From Phlebiopsis flavidoalba (taxonomy: Eukaryota; Basidiomycota; Agaricomycetes; Polyporales; Phanerochaetaceae): a DNA stretch of 64,000 bases. Position 1 is the stretch's first letter; each line of letters begins with the position of its first letter. The position numbers and the translations under genes are program-made. This document shows, one piece after another, positions 34,158 through 46,500 of the stretch. The notes under the pieces are model-generated. The model saw only the letters and a program-made list of their open reading frames with translations. It was not told where the DNA came from and did no database searches. The stretch lies in the NCBI GenBank assembly GCA_035772785.1, contig JAOCPU010000031.1, forward strand, positions 124,001 to 188,000, in the 5' to 3' direction.

Positions 34158-35649
34158 ATGAACTCGGATATCACATCGTCACCCGTGCAAACCCTGTCGG
34201 ATGATATCCTATATATCATATTTGAAGCGGCATATCTACAACGACGACTTCCCTCGCTGTCGGCTCCATAGCGGGCTCCTCAAAGACTCCCCGGTTGTCA
34301 TAAACCCATGTCTGCAGACGGTGGCGACAGCTAGCTCTCGAACTACCTGGATTGTGGTCCTGCATCCACATCACACTGAACCAGGGAGCCGGGTACGTCA
34401 ACGCCACTGAGGCCTTCACGCAACGATCTCGCAACCACCCGCTCTCGATTCTTTGGTATGCTACAGCAATGTGGGAGATCGGAGCTGGAACTCGCCAGCA
34501 GCGGCAAGACCTTTCCAGGATCAATGGCCTCGCTACACCCCGCACATTTCCCACCTGCTGAAGCACAAGCATAGATGGAGAGAATGCGCATTCTTTCTCG
34601 GAAATGGTCATCAATTGGCAGCTCTGTTTTGCGGCTTTAGGCGACGTCACATTCCCGTGTCTGCGGTTCCTCCAGGTTTTCATGGGTTCTCTGTCTAGTC
34701 TGAACTCGCTCAGAGGCCATAAGTTGAGCCTTCCTACCGCTCCAAAGCTTCGAGAGCTCCGGACAAATATTCTTCGTGCGGTGAACTCACTCGCACATTT
34801 TACACTGACAGATCTAGCACTCGACGGCGATACTATCTCTGGCATCCAAATCGCTGGCATCCTGGCCAACCTGTCGTCTACGCTCAAGAGACTCTTTCTC
34901 CGCAATTTCCGTATTATTGATCCGGTGGGCCATCTGAAGCTGACCCACGCTTACTGCTTCCTCACCTTCACGGTCTCTAACTCTGGCCAGTATTACCTGC
35001 CAAGGCGATGCTGCTCAACTCAACGGTTTATGAGCCGGCTACTACGCAGCTGCCCGCCGACATCGAAAGCGCTTCACGTCCTCCATATAACAACCTTCGA
35101 TTACATCATGAAAAAGGGACCGCGATCTTTGCTTTGCAAGTGTTTCGCTTGTTAGCCTCGCTGTTCCTTCACATCGGATGTCTGACGTACACGGATGCCT
35201 ACTTTTGGAGCCGGTATCTCACCGTATTCCCTGCGGTAGAGGATGTCTCTCTTTTTCGCATGTAACAATGCGGCGAACTGCCTCTCGCTGCGATCTAGCT
35301 CTGAAAAAACAACCGAGGAGCGCGTCATGTGGCCCCCGCCCTGTCCTCGGTTGCCATCACAGTCCATACACCACCGCAGGTCAGCGAGGTGGATGCATTT
35401 CTTCGACACCGCGGCCGACGTCGGCATCCTATTCACTCGGCAAAGCTGATGTGCTTTGCGGGAGACTTCCAGAAGCTACTGCGGCATTGGGAGACACAAC
35501 ATTCGGCGATTGCGCCTCCCATGGCAGAGGTCGAGTGGAGTAACGTTCCCCCCTACGACCCCTTCAGCCCCCCTGGGACGGGTGACAACGATGCTCCTTC
35601 ATTCGTCCAATGGAAGGCTTACTGGACGTCCCAGACCAGGGACGTATGA
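34158..35649 (+). CDS. F-box protein, third of the tandem set, best preserved
   Basis: ATG 34158 starts MNSDITSSPVQT, then the F-box core LSDDILYIIFEAAYLQRRLP, and in the same frame after one shift HVCRRWRQLALELPGLWSC and IHITLNQGAGYVN (34300-34405). The repeat region reads LKHKHRWRECAFFLGNGHQL, GDVTFPCLRFLQVFMGSLSS, LSLPTAPKLRELRTNILRAV, FTLTDLALDGDTISGIQIAG and LSSTLKRLFLRNFRI (34560-34920), a clear leucine-rich layout. The C-terminal end is MAEVEWSNVPPYDPFSPPGT .. WTSQTRDV with TGA at about 35649. F-box at the N-terminus and repeats behind is the normal order for agaricomycete F-box proteins, whose numbers are expanded in mushrooms. Start and stop are the most secure of the three copies. 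The target is unknown. Confidence 0.7.
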
Positions 35650-36234
35650 CCGTTAGCGATTATTTAATAGGAGATCTCGATCATTGCAGAGAGAGACCTT
35701 TGTACTGTCTAACGTTATCAAGCGAGCGAATTGTGTACAGCTATCATATTCACGGCCGAGATTATCAGTCTGTTGTGAGAAACGTTCTTGCTCGCGATCG
35801 GGGTTTTTGCATGGAAAATGTATGATTGTCACTACAGCCTAAATTGCTACATAGCAGATGCATGTGGTTTGTTTAACCAGGATGACGTAGGAGCATGCTA
35901 GAGCTACAGTTTGTACAGAAAAAAGTCCAATGTCATAGAACGATTGTGGGGCATGTCCGCATGGACACGGTAAAGCCAAAATGCTGGGGAGCCTAGAATG
36001 ACGAAGAAAAAGGAGCGGATATCTACAAGAACGCGAATGACGCATGCGCAATTAGCTGTCGACGGTAGTGTATGATTCAGGAGTGTAGGAAGTCCCGCGA
36101 GTCTTCAAGACCGCATGAAGATTTCAATGGGGTATAGGCTTCCGCCTGGAGCCCATTCGATGTCGTCCCTACTCGTACGCGCATTCACATGATTCCCGTA
36201 TGGTCGTCAGCGGACACGAGGATACTCGCCGCAG
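35650..36234. other. Convergent intergenic region
   Basis: Lies between the end of the last F-box gene (+) and the end of the Ser/Pro-rich gene (-). No gene or repeat is supported. Confidence 0.4.
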
Positions 36235-38565
36235 TCATTTGGACGCGATACTCGCCGTGCTCATGCGACGGTTGTAGGCCCGCGATTTCGGCGCAGCGAA
36301 CCGACTGGCCTTCGCAGGCTTAGGCGGGGACGTGGGTTTCTTGAGCGGGATGTTGAACGAGGGCATCGTCGGCGAGCGCAGGTGGAACGACGTGCGCGTG
36401 GGCGAGTGCGAGGACTTCTTGCTTGATGGCGCCGAACGTGAAGCGGCCATCCAGCGCGAGCCGCGGCCCTCGGCGAGGGACTCGGCGAGTGTCGAGGACG
36501 ACCAGCGCGAGCGCAGGGCGCGCATCCGGCGCCGGGCCCGTCGAAGAGGTCGTCGGAGTCCCCGGATGAGCGGGGCTGTCAGCGGGCATTGCGACGCCGT
36601 AGTGCATGTCGTTCCTCGTACTCGAAGAAGACTGACACGGCGGGTGTGCAGGGTTCGAGCGGGATGGAGTCGAGGTCGAGGTTGGATGGATAGGGCAGGG
36701 AAGATTGCGAGTAAAGGCTGGCGCTCTCCATGCTGCGTGGCGTCGCGGCGGAGAGGACTTTCGTCGTCCGAGTCAGGGGTCCATTCGAGTTCGAGCTCAC
36801 CGAGGTCAAAGTCGTTGGATGCGCGATAGACACCATAGCTTATTGCTAACAGTTTGCATGAGCATCGTTGGATTCATCCTCAGCAAACATATCGGCGATA
36901 TCGGCTGGCACAGACGAGCGCGGAGGGGGACGAGGAGTCTCGGGCGTGGTAGGTTCCGAGTCGCTACGAGAGACCATAGTCGGAGTCGCGATGACAAAGT
37001 CGTAGCTACTGCCGGTCGCGCTCATTGGGGCCAGACTGGACACACATGAAAGGCGGGATGGGCCACATGGCGCGGCCAAAGCTGCGGTGGTGGACAAAGC
37101 TGCGGTCGCAAGTAATGCAAGTAGCTCTTCTGTCTTTTCGTTCCATAGTAGGCGAGGGCTTCGCAGTCGGCGTCTCGGGCGTTGGCGGCGCAATGAAGAC
37201 GTCGGTGTCGCAGTCGACATCGATAATGCGTATTGGCGGAGGAGGTGGCGGGCGACTGGGGATGTAAGACGCGGCGCTTCGAGAGGGAAAGTTGGGTCAA
37301 GCTGGGTGCTTGGACTCAATTTCGGACTCCTAAACAGACTGAAGAAGAGTGAGCTAGTTTACTTGTATGCATGCATTTGATCGTGCATACCTGGATCGAG
37401 AGCCGAGGCACGATAGGAAGAGGCTTGCTGAAAACGACTCCCGGCCCTTGGATCCCAAACGGGGGCGCGGGTGCAACGAGTTCAGGCTCGGTGGAAAGGG
37501 CGAACGAGTCGCTAATGTCTTGAGCAAACCACGCAGCATCGTCATCTGCACTCTCAACGTTGATGTCGACGACACTCTTTTCACTCGCACTACGTTGCTT
37601 GCGCGCGCCAGGAACATAGCCGATGGTACCCCGGTGCGACTTGATCGTGGACGTTTGCGGACGAGGCTGCGGCGGGAACCTTGCGACTCGTCGTCAGAGG
37701 TCGGATGGGGAGTGATGATCTTCGCGTGTGGGGAAGAAGAAGACGCGGCGGATGAAACCGTGCTCCCTGAGGCGACGCTAGCTATTGATGGCGTTGGGGA
37801 TGTGCTACGCGCACGCAGGGATGTGGGAGAGCTTGGTACTGCTGGGAAGGGGAGCTCGAGGCCAGAGAAGCGAAAGTCAATGTTGTCAAGCGGCGAGCCC
37901 AAGTGAAGAGGCGCAGGGTGCAGCCTTGCGTGGCCCCGTGGCGCTGGGGGAGATGGTCGTTGGCGGTGAAGAAACTCTGGGAAGACACCGTCCATGGAGA
38001 GTCCTTCGTGACCGTAGAAGAGTGGTGTGTCGCGCTTGGCCTTATTAGAGGCCGAAAAGGCAGACGATATCGACAATCGAACATCAATCTTCTGATTGCT
38101 CTTCCTGTTCAGTGAGACCAGGTAAGATGTCGAGAGGTTTGGCTTTCGAGGACGTTGCAGACGACTTGGTGCGTGCGCGCGATCGCGAGAGAGCGGCGAA
38201 GGTTAGACAGGACTAAAGTTTACAGATTCCCATCAGTCTCTTAGAGTTGTGGTAGAAAATGCTAACATGCTTACTAGAGTTCATCGTAATGGTAGTCGTA
38301 AATGCAATCTATGCTTGAGGTCGTCGAGGTCGTCTTCGTCTTCGAGACGAGGGTATGGGGGAGGACACAAGGCCTCCCGTTCCAGGCGAAGAGGATAATA
38401 TACCATGGCCTGTTGCATAGTGGGACGTCCTTTTGTGCTCACAACCATTGTCTTCACGGCGTTCTTGAGGTCAACACGCACCGGGTTTGGGAACAAAAGC
38501 GGGCGCTTCACGGGGATCTGGCACCGCTCGGCTGCCGTATTGGGACAATGTCGGGACTTTCCCAT
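36235..38565 (-). CDS. Ser/Pro/Asp-rich protein of unknown function
   Basis: Read leftward from a likely ATG at 38565 (MGKSRHCPNTAAERCQIPVK), then MVYYPLRLEREALCPPPYPR and acidic EDEDDLDDL. A short intron (GTAAGC..CTTTAG, about 38205-38275) is followed by SRARTKSSATSSKAKPLDIL, PGLTEQEEQSED, SISSAFSASNKAKRDTPLFY, a long Ser/Pro stretch with TSPTPSIASVASGSTVSSAA, then TPTMVSRSDSEPTTPETPRP, SSVPADIADMFAEDESND, DFDLGELELEWTPDSDDE, and a basic C-terminus SPTRTSFHLRSPTMPSFNIP .. NRRMSTASIASK with TGA at 36235-36237. The composition (SP/TP sites, acidic clusters) suggests a disordered, phosphorylated nuclear or regulatory protein, but that is inference and I cannot assign a family. Several shifts join the pieces; the intron frame did not resolve cleanly. 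Confidence 0.5.
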
Positions 38566-39477
38566 GTGGACGCTTGTTTGTATGCTGTCGGGAGTACCAA
38601 AAAAGCGGTAAGAGGCGTCTAGACAATAAGCGTTGTCCTCGCTTTCCTCCATTCAAAGTGCGCCTCCCATTATTGTTTTCGTATGGCAGGGTCGCGGCCT
38701 TATTGACGTTGACGTCCGCTTCTCTTGAGTTATGACCACTCACGAGGCACTGCTCGTGGGCCTCAGGGCGGAGAGAAACACAATTGGGTTTCCACCTCGG
38801 TCCACAACGTGGGCGTGCATTTACCGAGAATTTACGTCCCGAATTTTGCGTCCTGAATACTGACCCTGGCTTTTCACACGACTACTATCATTGCGAGCTC
38901 TAGAAAGCATGAACTTGATATGAATACTCTTAAGAATACATTTTTATCGACATTGCATGCTCAGATTCAGTTTGCCTAACCTCTTACCAACGACATGCAA
39001 CTAGAATTCGAATCGGGGTTCATGTAATTGAACTCGCTACAGAGATTCATAGCTGCTGGGCTGGGAATAAACCGCGGATGAAGCTGCTTGGGTCAGTACA
39101 TGTGTCTTAGCTGACGTTCTCAGACGCGATAATGAAAGTGACGATTGGCTTACTCGCTCAGGGTGTAAGGTAACGGCGCCCCAACTCGCTCTGATATAGC
39201 GGAGTATGCGATCTAGTATGGGAAAGCTTCGTGAATAGCTCAAGATCATTGAGATTATACTGTACAACGGCTACAATCATGAACCAAATATTACGTCTGG
39301 GAATACAGATGCGAAGAAAGCAAGGAGACAAGGTCAGTCGGAATGAAGAGTGGGGAGAGGATCGAAGCTATCATCTTCGTGGGGTTCATCGCTGAAAGCG
39401 AAGACTGTAACGTACGCAACGCAAGATGGGCTCAGGGAGCTAATGGTACACTTTTCTTCCGTACTTTCTAGCGACGT
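38566..39477. other. Intergenic between unknown gene and HAP3 3' end
   Basis: No gene is supported. It may include the leader of the Ser/Pro-rich gene and the 3' UTR of HAP3. Confidence 0.4.
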
Positions 39478-40066
39478 CTAGTCGTCGCGTGGGTCGCTGT
39501 TCGCAGTGTGGTGTCGGCCTCGAGTTTCCGCCAGTGTTGGCTGAGATGCTGTGGCTTTATAGCATGATGTTAATCCACTATTGATTGTATTACTGAAACA
39601 TGGACACACCTGTCTGAGCTTCGCGAGATGGATCTTGAGAGTCTCCGCATAGTTCTCGAAGCCAAGCGTGAGCATCGCATAGAGAATATCCTCCCCACCA
39701 ATCGTCTTGCGCTTCTCCATCTGGCACTTCTCTGCCGCCTCGGACGTCAATGAAGCTGATGAACTCAGAGACGCACTCCTGCACACACTCCTTGGCCTCC
39801 TTCGAGATCTTGGCCGTGCGGCCCGGCACAGACGACTTCATGATGCGCGATACATTCGCTATCTGCACACGGTAAGCTGAGCAGTAGACAGCGCCAGCGT
39901 AGGTACCTCACTGGCAAGAACCGGTCCTGCTCTCGGTATTTCTCCAACCTCCTGCTCTGTGATTGGTACCGGCGGTACTTCCCGGGCGGGCTCGGGCACA
40001 TTCCCTGTGCCGTCATCCTGCGGCGCGAGTATGCGGCGCAATGTTCGGTGGCGAGTACTCTGACAT
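39478..40066 (-). CDS. HAP3: CCAAT-binding factor subunit HAP3 / NF-YB (histone fold)
   Basis: This subunit pairs through its histone fold with NF-YC/HAP5 and then binds CCAAT boxes with NF-YA/HAP2. ATG 40066 gives [16 protein letters not shown], then [20 protein letters not shown] and [29 protein letters not shown] intron is followed by [78 protein letters not shown] and LAKLRQ. The invariant NF-YB core is thus complete. One extra base (C at 39748, + strand) splits it inside [12 protein letters not shown] second intron (GTGTGTCC..GCCACAG) precedes a short divergent tail, ending TAG at 39478-39480. Target genes of this copy are not visible in the window. Confidence 0.93.
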
Positions 40067-40564
40067 GATTGGTCTGCTCAACGGTTTCTTGGTAGAGCTC
40101 GACGACGCGGGAGGACGAGAGAGGCGGAAAGTGAAGGTTGAGACCAAGTTGCGTACCCGCAGACGCATGCCGCGTCAAACATGTCTTCACGCATCGTGCT
40201 GTCGCGTTCCAGGTCGATCGCGTATCTCATGTCTCCAGTGCACCAGGAAATCCCACTTGACCGGGAGATAGACCCATACGCCAAATGACAAAGGTATGTA
40301 AACTAAAATGAACCTTGTAACTCTAAATTATTTGACGTTGTGTCTCACGCGACCCCCCAGTTTTGCTGAAGTGTTATACACAGAGGACTCACGCCCTCTT
40401 TCGCGCACGGTCGACCTGCTGCCACAGGTCACGGCTTCCAGAAAACTATAGCATACATTTTGACTAGGAATTACAACAACGAAATGACGTTGAAAGCTGA
40501 GCGTTACGGTCCTAGCACTGTAACAAACGAGACAACTAACACACGCCTACTCCTACCATCTCAC
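40067..40564. other. HAP3 upstream / BRR2 downstream region
   Basis: About 0.5 kb separating two minus-strand genes. It should hold the HAP3 promoter and the BRR2 3' end signals, but none can be named with confidence. Confidence 0.4.
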
Positions 40565-43500
40565 TCACGCCCCGCTCTCCATCTCCTCGTCGCTGTCGCT
40601 GTCCTCGCCTCGGCGACCTCGAGGGGTCCAGGTCGATATCGTGGTCCGCACCGATGTACGAGTCGCAGATGACGTAGAGCTTGAGGTTGTGTGTGCCCTT
40701 CGGCAGCGTGAACTCGAGCTTCATCGCGAGGGTTCTTTGTCACCGTCCACCCGCTTGATCGAGTGCAGCGTCTTTGTGCTCGGCTTCACCGATCACGAGC
40801 CACCAGTGTTCGCCTCTTCTTGACGGGGAAGTAGGGTGCAATGACGTTCTGGTCACGTCGGCGCTGCTGTCCTCGTCCTCGGCATCCTTTGAGAGCGCGA
40901 CCGTGATGTAGATCGGCGAGCCAGCAGTGTAGTCGCCTTTCGCGAGGCGTTGGTCGAAGCTGACATCGAGCGTTGGGTTAGGAGTTAACGAACGTCGCAA
41001 CAATCACGCCTACAAGAAAGGTCAGTCAAGCAGTTCATATATACCCTCATCTCGACTTACATTTGACGGGCATCCATCTGGAGGAGGTTGTTGCGCTGGT
41101 CGTCCTCCATCTCCATGATGTCATACACCGACTCGATACCTGCCTCCTTGCAACGCTTGACGACCTGGAGTGAATAATCAGCACATATAGAACTGTTGAG
41201 CTATCCATTTACTTACATCGGGCTCGAAGTGTGTGGAATCTGCTTCAACGGCGAGTCGCTGTGTCCCAGCACGCCTGCACACACATCTGCGACAGATCCA
41301 TAGCACCAAGCGCATTCAACCACGCATTCGACGACATGACGTCCACACACGCCGACAGGAGATTGAGCGTCTTCTCGAGGACGAGCACCTGGTCCGCCGC
41401 GAGGTCGGGTGGGAGCTGGATGCGCGAGAAGTGCGCCTGGAGCAGGAGGAGGAAACGTCTTGAAGTGCGGCGCCTCAAAGTCGGCGCGCTCGAGCTTGAC
41501 GGGCACGCGGTCGTAGATGCGCCGCAGGAGCACGTCCTCGTGTCGCCGGATCGGTATTGACTCGAACTCGGCGGACGACGAGACGACCTCGAGCAGGCCC
41601 TTGAGCTTCGTGCGCTCTTTGAGCGAGAGGGTGTACACCTCGACGGTGACGTACGAGATGTTGTAGTATGCGGCGATCATACCCAGGTTCAGGGGCGAGA
41701 CGTCCATCTCGTCTTCGATCGCGATACACTTCGAGTTGACGAGGTCGTTCAGGGTGTTTCTCGACGAGCTCGGACAGGTGGTCGGACAGGTGTTGGTGAG
41801 AGACATTGTGGAGGTTGTAGTAGTTCGGGTTTTGGGTCATGCGGCGGTAGAAGTACGTCCACGTAAGGATATCCATGGCGTCCTGCTTGTTTCTCGATAG
41901 TCTTCACGGCGATCTCTGCGAGGAAGTAATCATGAAAGCATGTGCGTCGGGAGATGCGACTCGATGGGGAGACCCTCCGCCAAGAACTTTTTGTAGAAGT
42001 CCTTGCGTGTCTGCTGGCACATGAGAACGCAGCGACTGCGTTCGTCTTCCGCTGGGCGACACGCGCGACCCATCATCTGGAGAACGTCCATGACTGGGGT
42101 AGTCGACATAGCGATGCTCCTTGCCCTCGTAAGACTGCACTCCCATGATGACGACCATGTACGAGGCAACCGGTAGACTCACATGCGGTGTCCTTCGACG
42201 CGATGAGGACCTGGATGGCGCCGGACTGGAATAACCGCTCGACAATGCGCTTGTCCTGTTATCAAGCGCCCTCGTGGTAGTATCCGATACCATACTTGAG
42301 CGTCTCCGTCAGGCCCCTTGTCAGTGAGGTGGTCAAGGTGGGGTTGCAAATCTTCCTCCTCGATGTTGAGGAAACGCTTGCTATCGTCGTCGGCGCCACA
42401 GTGGGTGATGAGGTCGTCTGCGGTAAGGCGACACTGACGGCGAGAAGGTACAAAGATAATGACAGGCTTGGTAGGTGAGTGCTCAATGATGGAGAGGTAA
42501 GCGGGCTTGGACATGGCGATCATGAGTGACGGGAAGTGGGGGATGCTGAAGCTTTGCAGGTGGATGTCCATGTCAAGGGGACGGGCACTAAAAACGCATC
42601 AGCTCTTGGTCAGGCTCGTAAACGATGGCGACTCACCTAGGAGGGAAGTTGAAAATGGTTCCGTGCGACGGCGCACCGATCCACTTCTCCGAGGTCTCGA
42701 GCATTTCGCCAGCGACACTCCCACACGCCGACGATACGGGTCTTGATCTCGGTTTGGGCCGAGACATAGCGCGTACGAGAGAGGATGACTTCGTATGTCG
42801 GGCCAACTCACCACCAAACTTTGCTGCACCTCGTCGGCAATGAGAAGACCAATTGTTTGCACATTCTTGCGTTGACGCCATCTCCTTGACAGCATGTCCC
42901 ACTGTATCGAATATGATGAGTGAGATGTACTCCCTTACGAGGCGGGGGAGCGACTTTACCTGGGTCGGTGTGCACACAATCAAAATCACCCTTCTCGAGG
43001 CAACCGCAGGTCGGCGCTGCTCTCGCCAGTCAGGCTCACAATCTCCTTGCCGCCTTGCAGGCCCCCGAATTTCTTCTTCCATTCCGCGACGCCGCAAGTC
43101 AACCATATCTTGGAATGGCTCAATGCAGACTGCACGAGGTTGCTCCCGCTTGCTCCAAAGACGCAGCAGCGCAAAATTCGGCACAGATGGTCTTGCCACT
43201 GCCCGGTAGGCGCGCCGATGAAGATGTTGTCATCTGTCGTTGTAGAGCGCCTGGAAGACCTGTGTCTGGATCTTGTTGAAGGTCTTGATGCCGGATGAGT
43301 ATATGCTCTCGAATGCGCGGTTGTGGAGAGCGGAGAGAGGAAGCTGTTTGGAGATCGAGGAGGGGTGTGGGCGGGGGAACTTCTCTGGCAAGATGAGATG
43401 CTTGAAAGAGATGGGAAGACGGGTCTCAGCGTGAAAGCCAGCGGTCAGAAACGACGGAGATATAGTAGTTAGGGGGGACCGGCTCGAAAAACATGGGGAC

Positions 43501-46500
43501 CGTGAGGGTGACGTTGTGCTCGTCCTCCGCGTACCGTTGTCGCAGAATGAACTGATCGTGGAAGAGGATAATTTCACCATCCACGTCCTCGACGACGATC
43601 CAGAATGATTCCGCGCCACCATGGATTTTCTCGTCCCAGCGGAAGTCCGGCGTGATGGTCAGGTCGATGCGAAGGAGGGGAACGAGTGATGGGCTGAACT
43701 TGCGCTTGGAGTTGAAGCTTGGGGAAGCTATGAACGAGACGGTGGACCAATTTGCCAGCGTTCTGGATGCCGATGAGCTCACCAATCTCCGGGGGACTGA
43801 GATCGAAGTAGCGGTACCATGGGAACTGCTTGCTTTCGGCCTTGCGTACAATATCCTTGGGAATACCCTTGAATTGACGCAAGGGTGTCATCGAGCCCCA
43901 CATCCGCCTTTCGATCATCTTCGACAAGTCGAGGGCAGCACCTTTGCGGGTACCGCCCAGCCGCGCTTGAGACAGATTTCGTACATCGCACGAATGATGC
44001 GTCCCGCGGACTGTGTGACGTAGACCATGTCCGCGACAAGCGCGAAGCCTTCCAACTTGAGCTGCGAGATGTATGCTTGCAGGAGTACATTGATCTTGGC
44101 CGCAGGCTCTTCGACACTCTCCTTGACGGGGATTGGTACTCGTTCCATGAGTTTTCCGAGTTCCAGCTTCTCGTCCTGGCGAACGGGAATCAGCTTAAAC
44201 TCGTTGGACAGTGCGAAGACGCGGAAGAGCTCGATCATGGACATCGTGGGGCGGAGGTGCTGGTTATAGACCGACATGGAGTTGTAGGTGACGTAGTAGT
44301 ACGAAGCGATGCGACCAGCTCGGTGCTCTGGAAACGGCCAGATACTCGCTCGTATTTGATGAGGTGGCATTTCTCGAGCAATGCAGCGGCGGAATGCACG
44401 ATGTCGGCACGCTTCTGTACAAATGCAGGGTCGTCATCATCCTGGTAATCCACACTGACGCCGTAAAGCCCTGGATCTTTGAGCATCCGAACATAGCTAT
44501 TGAATTATTTCAGTCGTTGTTGCCCTCAAGAAAAAGCCGAGAACTTACAGGTAGGTATACCCAAGCCATTGCACAGCTTCGTCGCGGTTCCGAATAGTAC
44601 CAAGGACAATCTCAGCGTTGAGGTTGTCGGCAAGCTTCGACACGAATTGCGATTCAATGGGTAGCTGCTGGTTCATCAAGCTGAGGTAGAGTACTGCAGC
44701 TCGGAGTGGTTGGTGATAATGATACCTTCACCGAACGTGTTCGAACTGAGGGCGACCAGCACGGCCAAGCATTTGGAGGACATCTTGCGACGACAGCTCA
44801 ACCCAGCGACCCTTCTCAGGGTTGTAGATCTGTGTGCCCTTAATGATAACGGTGTGTGCCGGCAAGTTGACACCCCAAGCGAGAGTAGCACAGTACAAAC
44901 AAGTACCTGGAGGTGACCATCCGCGAAGAGTTCTTCAACCAGTCCACGATCCTCGCGCGACATACCAGCGTGGTGGATACCGAAGCCGAACTGGAGAAGG
45001 TCCTTCAGGTTAGGGTCTTTGACGTTGTTTGCCTCCTCGAGCAGAATCTCGCGGGTCGCGCCCTCGGGCTTGACAAACTGAGTGATCGTCTCCTTGTCGA
45101 TAGCCATGTCCCGGATGAACTTCGCGGTCTTAGCGGTCTCCTTGCGAGAATGCACGAAGACGAGTGTTTGATTCTTGCCTGCTTGATCGAGAACCTTCTC
45201 GTAGCAGACCTCGTTCATGACTTGGTAACGTTTGATCGCCTTCTTTCTCCGTGACGCCGATGAACTGTTGCTGAAGGGGACAGGGACGGGACGAAGCGTC
45301 GAAGTAGAAAAGACCTTTCTCGGGATCGACACGTAAGGAACGTCGCGAACATCTTGGTAATTCGGCAGAGTCGCCGAGAGGCCGACCAGACCGAACATAC
45401 TCGCTAGTCTGCTCCATGCGCCGAACCGTCCTCGCAACTATGCTCTCCAGGGACTGGACCACGCTCGTCGTGCAACAAGTGGATTTCGTCGATAATGATG
45501 AGTCGTACGAGGTTGGTATAGCTGGTGTCCGTACTCTTGCGAGTGATGACGTCCCATTTTTCTCCGGCGTAGTGACGATGATTTGGGTCTCGGCTATCTG
45601 CTGCTTGGTCATTTGCGAGTCTCCGGTCAGCTCGCCAACCTTGATACCGAATACGCCGAGACGAGAGCTGAAGTTTCCGACCATCTCCTGAACGAGAGCC
45701 TTCATAGGGGCGATGTAGACAATCTTGAAAGCATCCAAGTCGAATTCGCCGGTGGTCTCGTCGCGATTCTTCGACAGCTCGTTAAGGATCGTAAGCATGG
45801 CGACGTTTTGTCTAGTGAAAAGTGTGAGTATTTCTGAATGAAACTGCTGGGGTCAAGCGTACCTTTCCGGCACCCGTAGGCGCGCAAGAAGGAGGGGGTC
45901 ATCCGTGCCAAACGCAATGGGGTAGAGCTTGCTCTGAACGCGATTAAGGTTCTTGATACCCTTGAAGCCGTCCTGCGCCCAGGTTGGCAGGCTGTCCGAT
46001 GGGATACAAAGGTCAGAAGCCTCTGTTTGTGGTTTCTTCGGTGCCGGGACTGTGGATCTCCTCGTAGCCCTTCTTCGGCGCGGTGTTTGAACGAGCCTTC
46101 CGGCAGCTTGCACTTCTTGTTTGACATGAGGGTGTCCGCCTTGACTGAAAGCCATGCCTTCAAGGTCAACGGTCCGCTTTGGCTGCACGGTTGAGCCGGG
46201 GGCAAGGGTCGCCGTCTTGGGTACGGCTTGGACCTTCGGCTTCTCGTTCAACATCCATCGCGTCGTCGTTCTTCGCCTTAGCCTTGCGGTCGCCAGCGAG
46301 CTCGCGCAGAATCCAGCCAAGTCCCTTTTCCCGCATGCGACTGTTGCGACTTCGACCACGTTGACGCGTTCCTCTATCCGCGTCACTACGCATCAACTTC
46401 GTACTTATACACCAGACGATGACATTCTCGGTTCTTGAGGAACTTGGTGATGACGTTGGAAGCTCTCGTAGTCGAAGAGCTGCCATGAGCTGGTTTTCGC

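Noticed and set aside
41213..46500. Separate short proteins on both strands
   Set aside because: These are fragments and antisense shadows of one frameshifted BRR2 gene.
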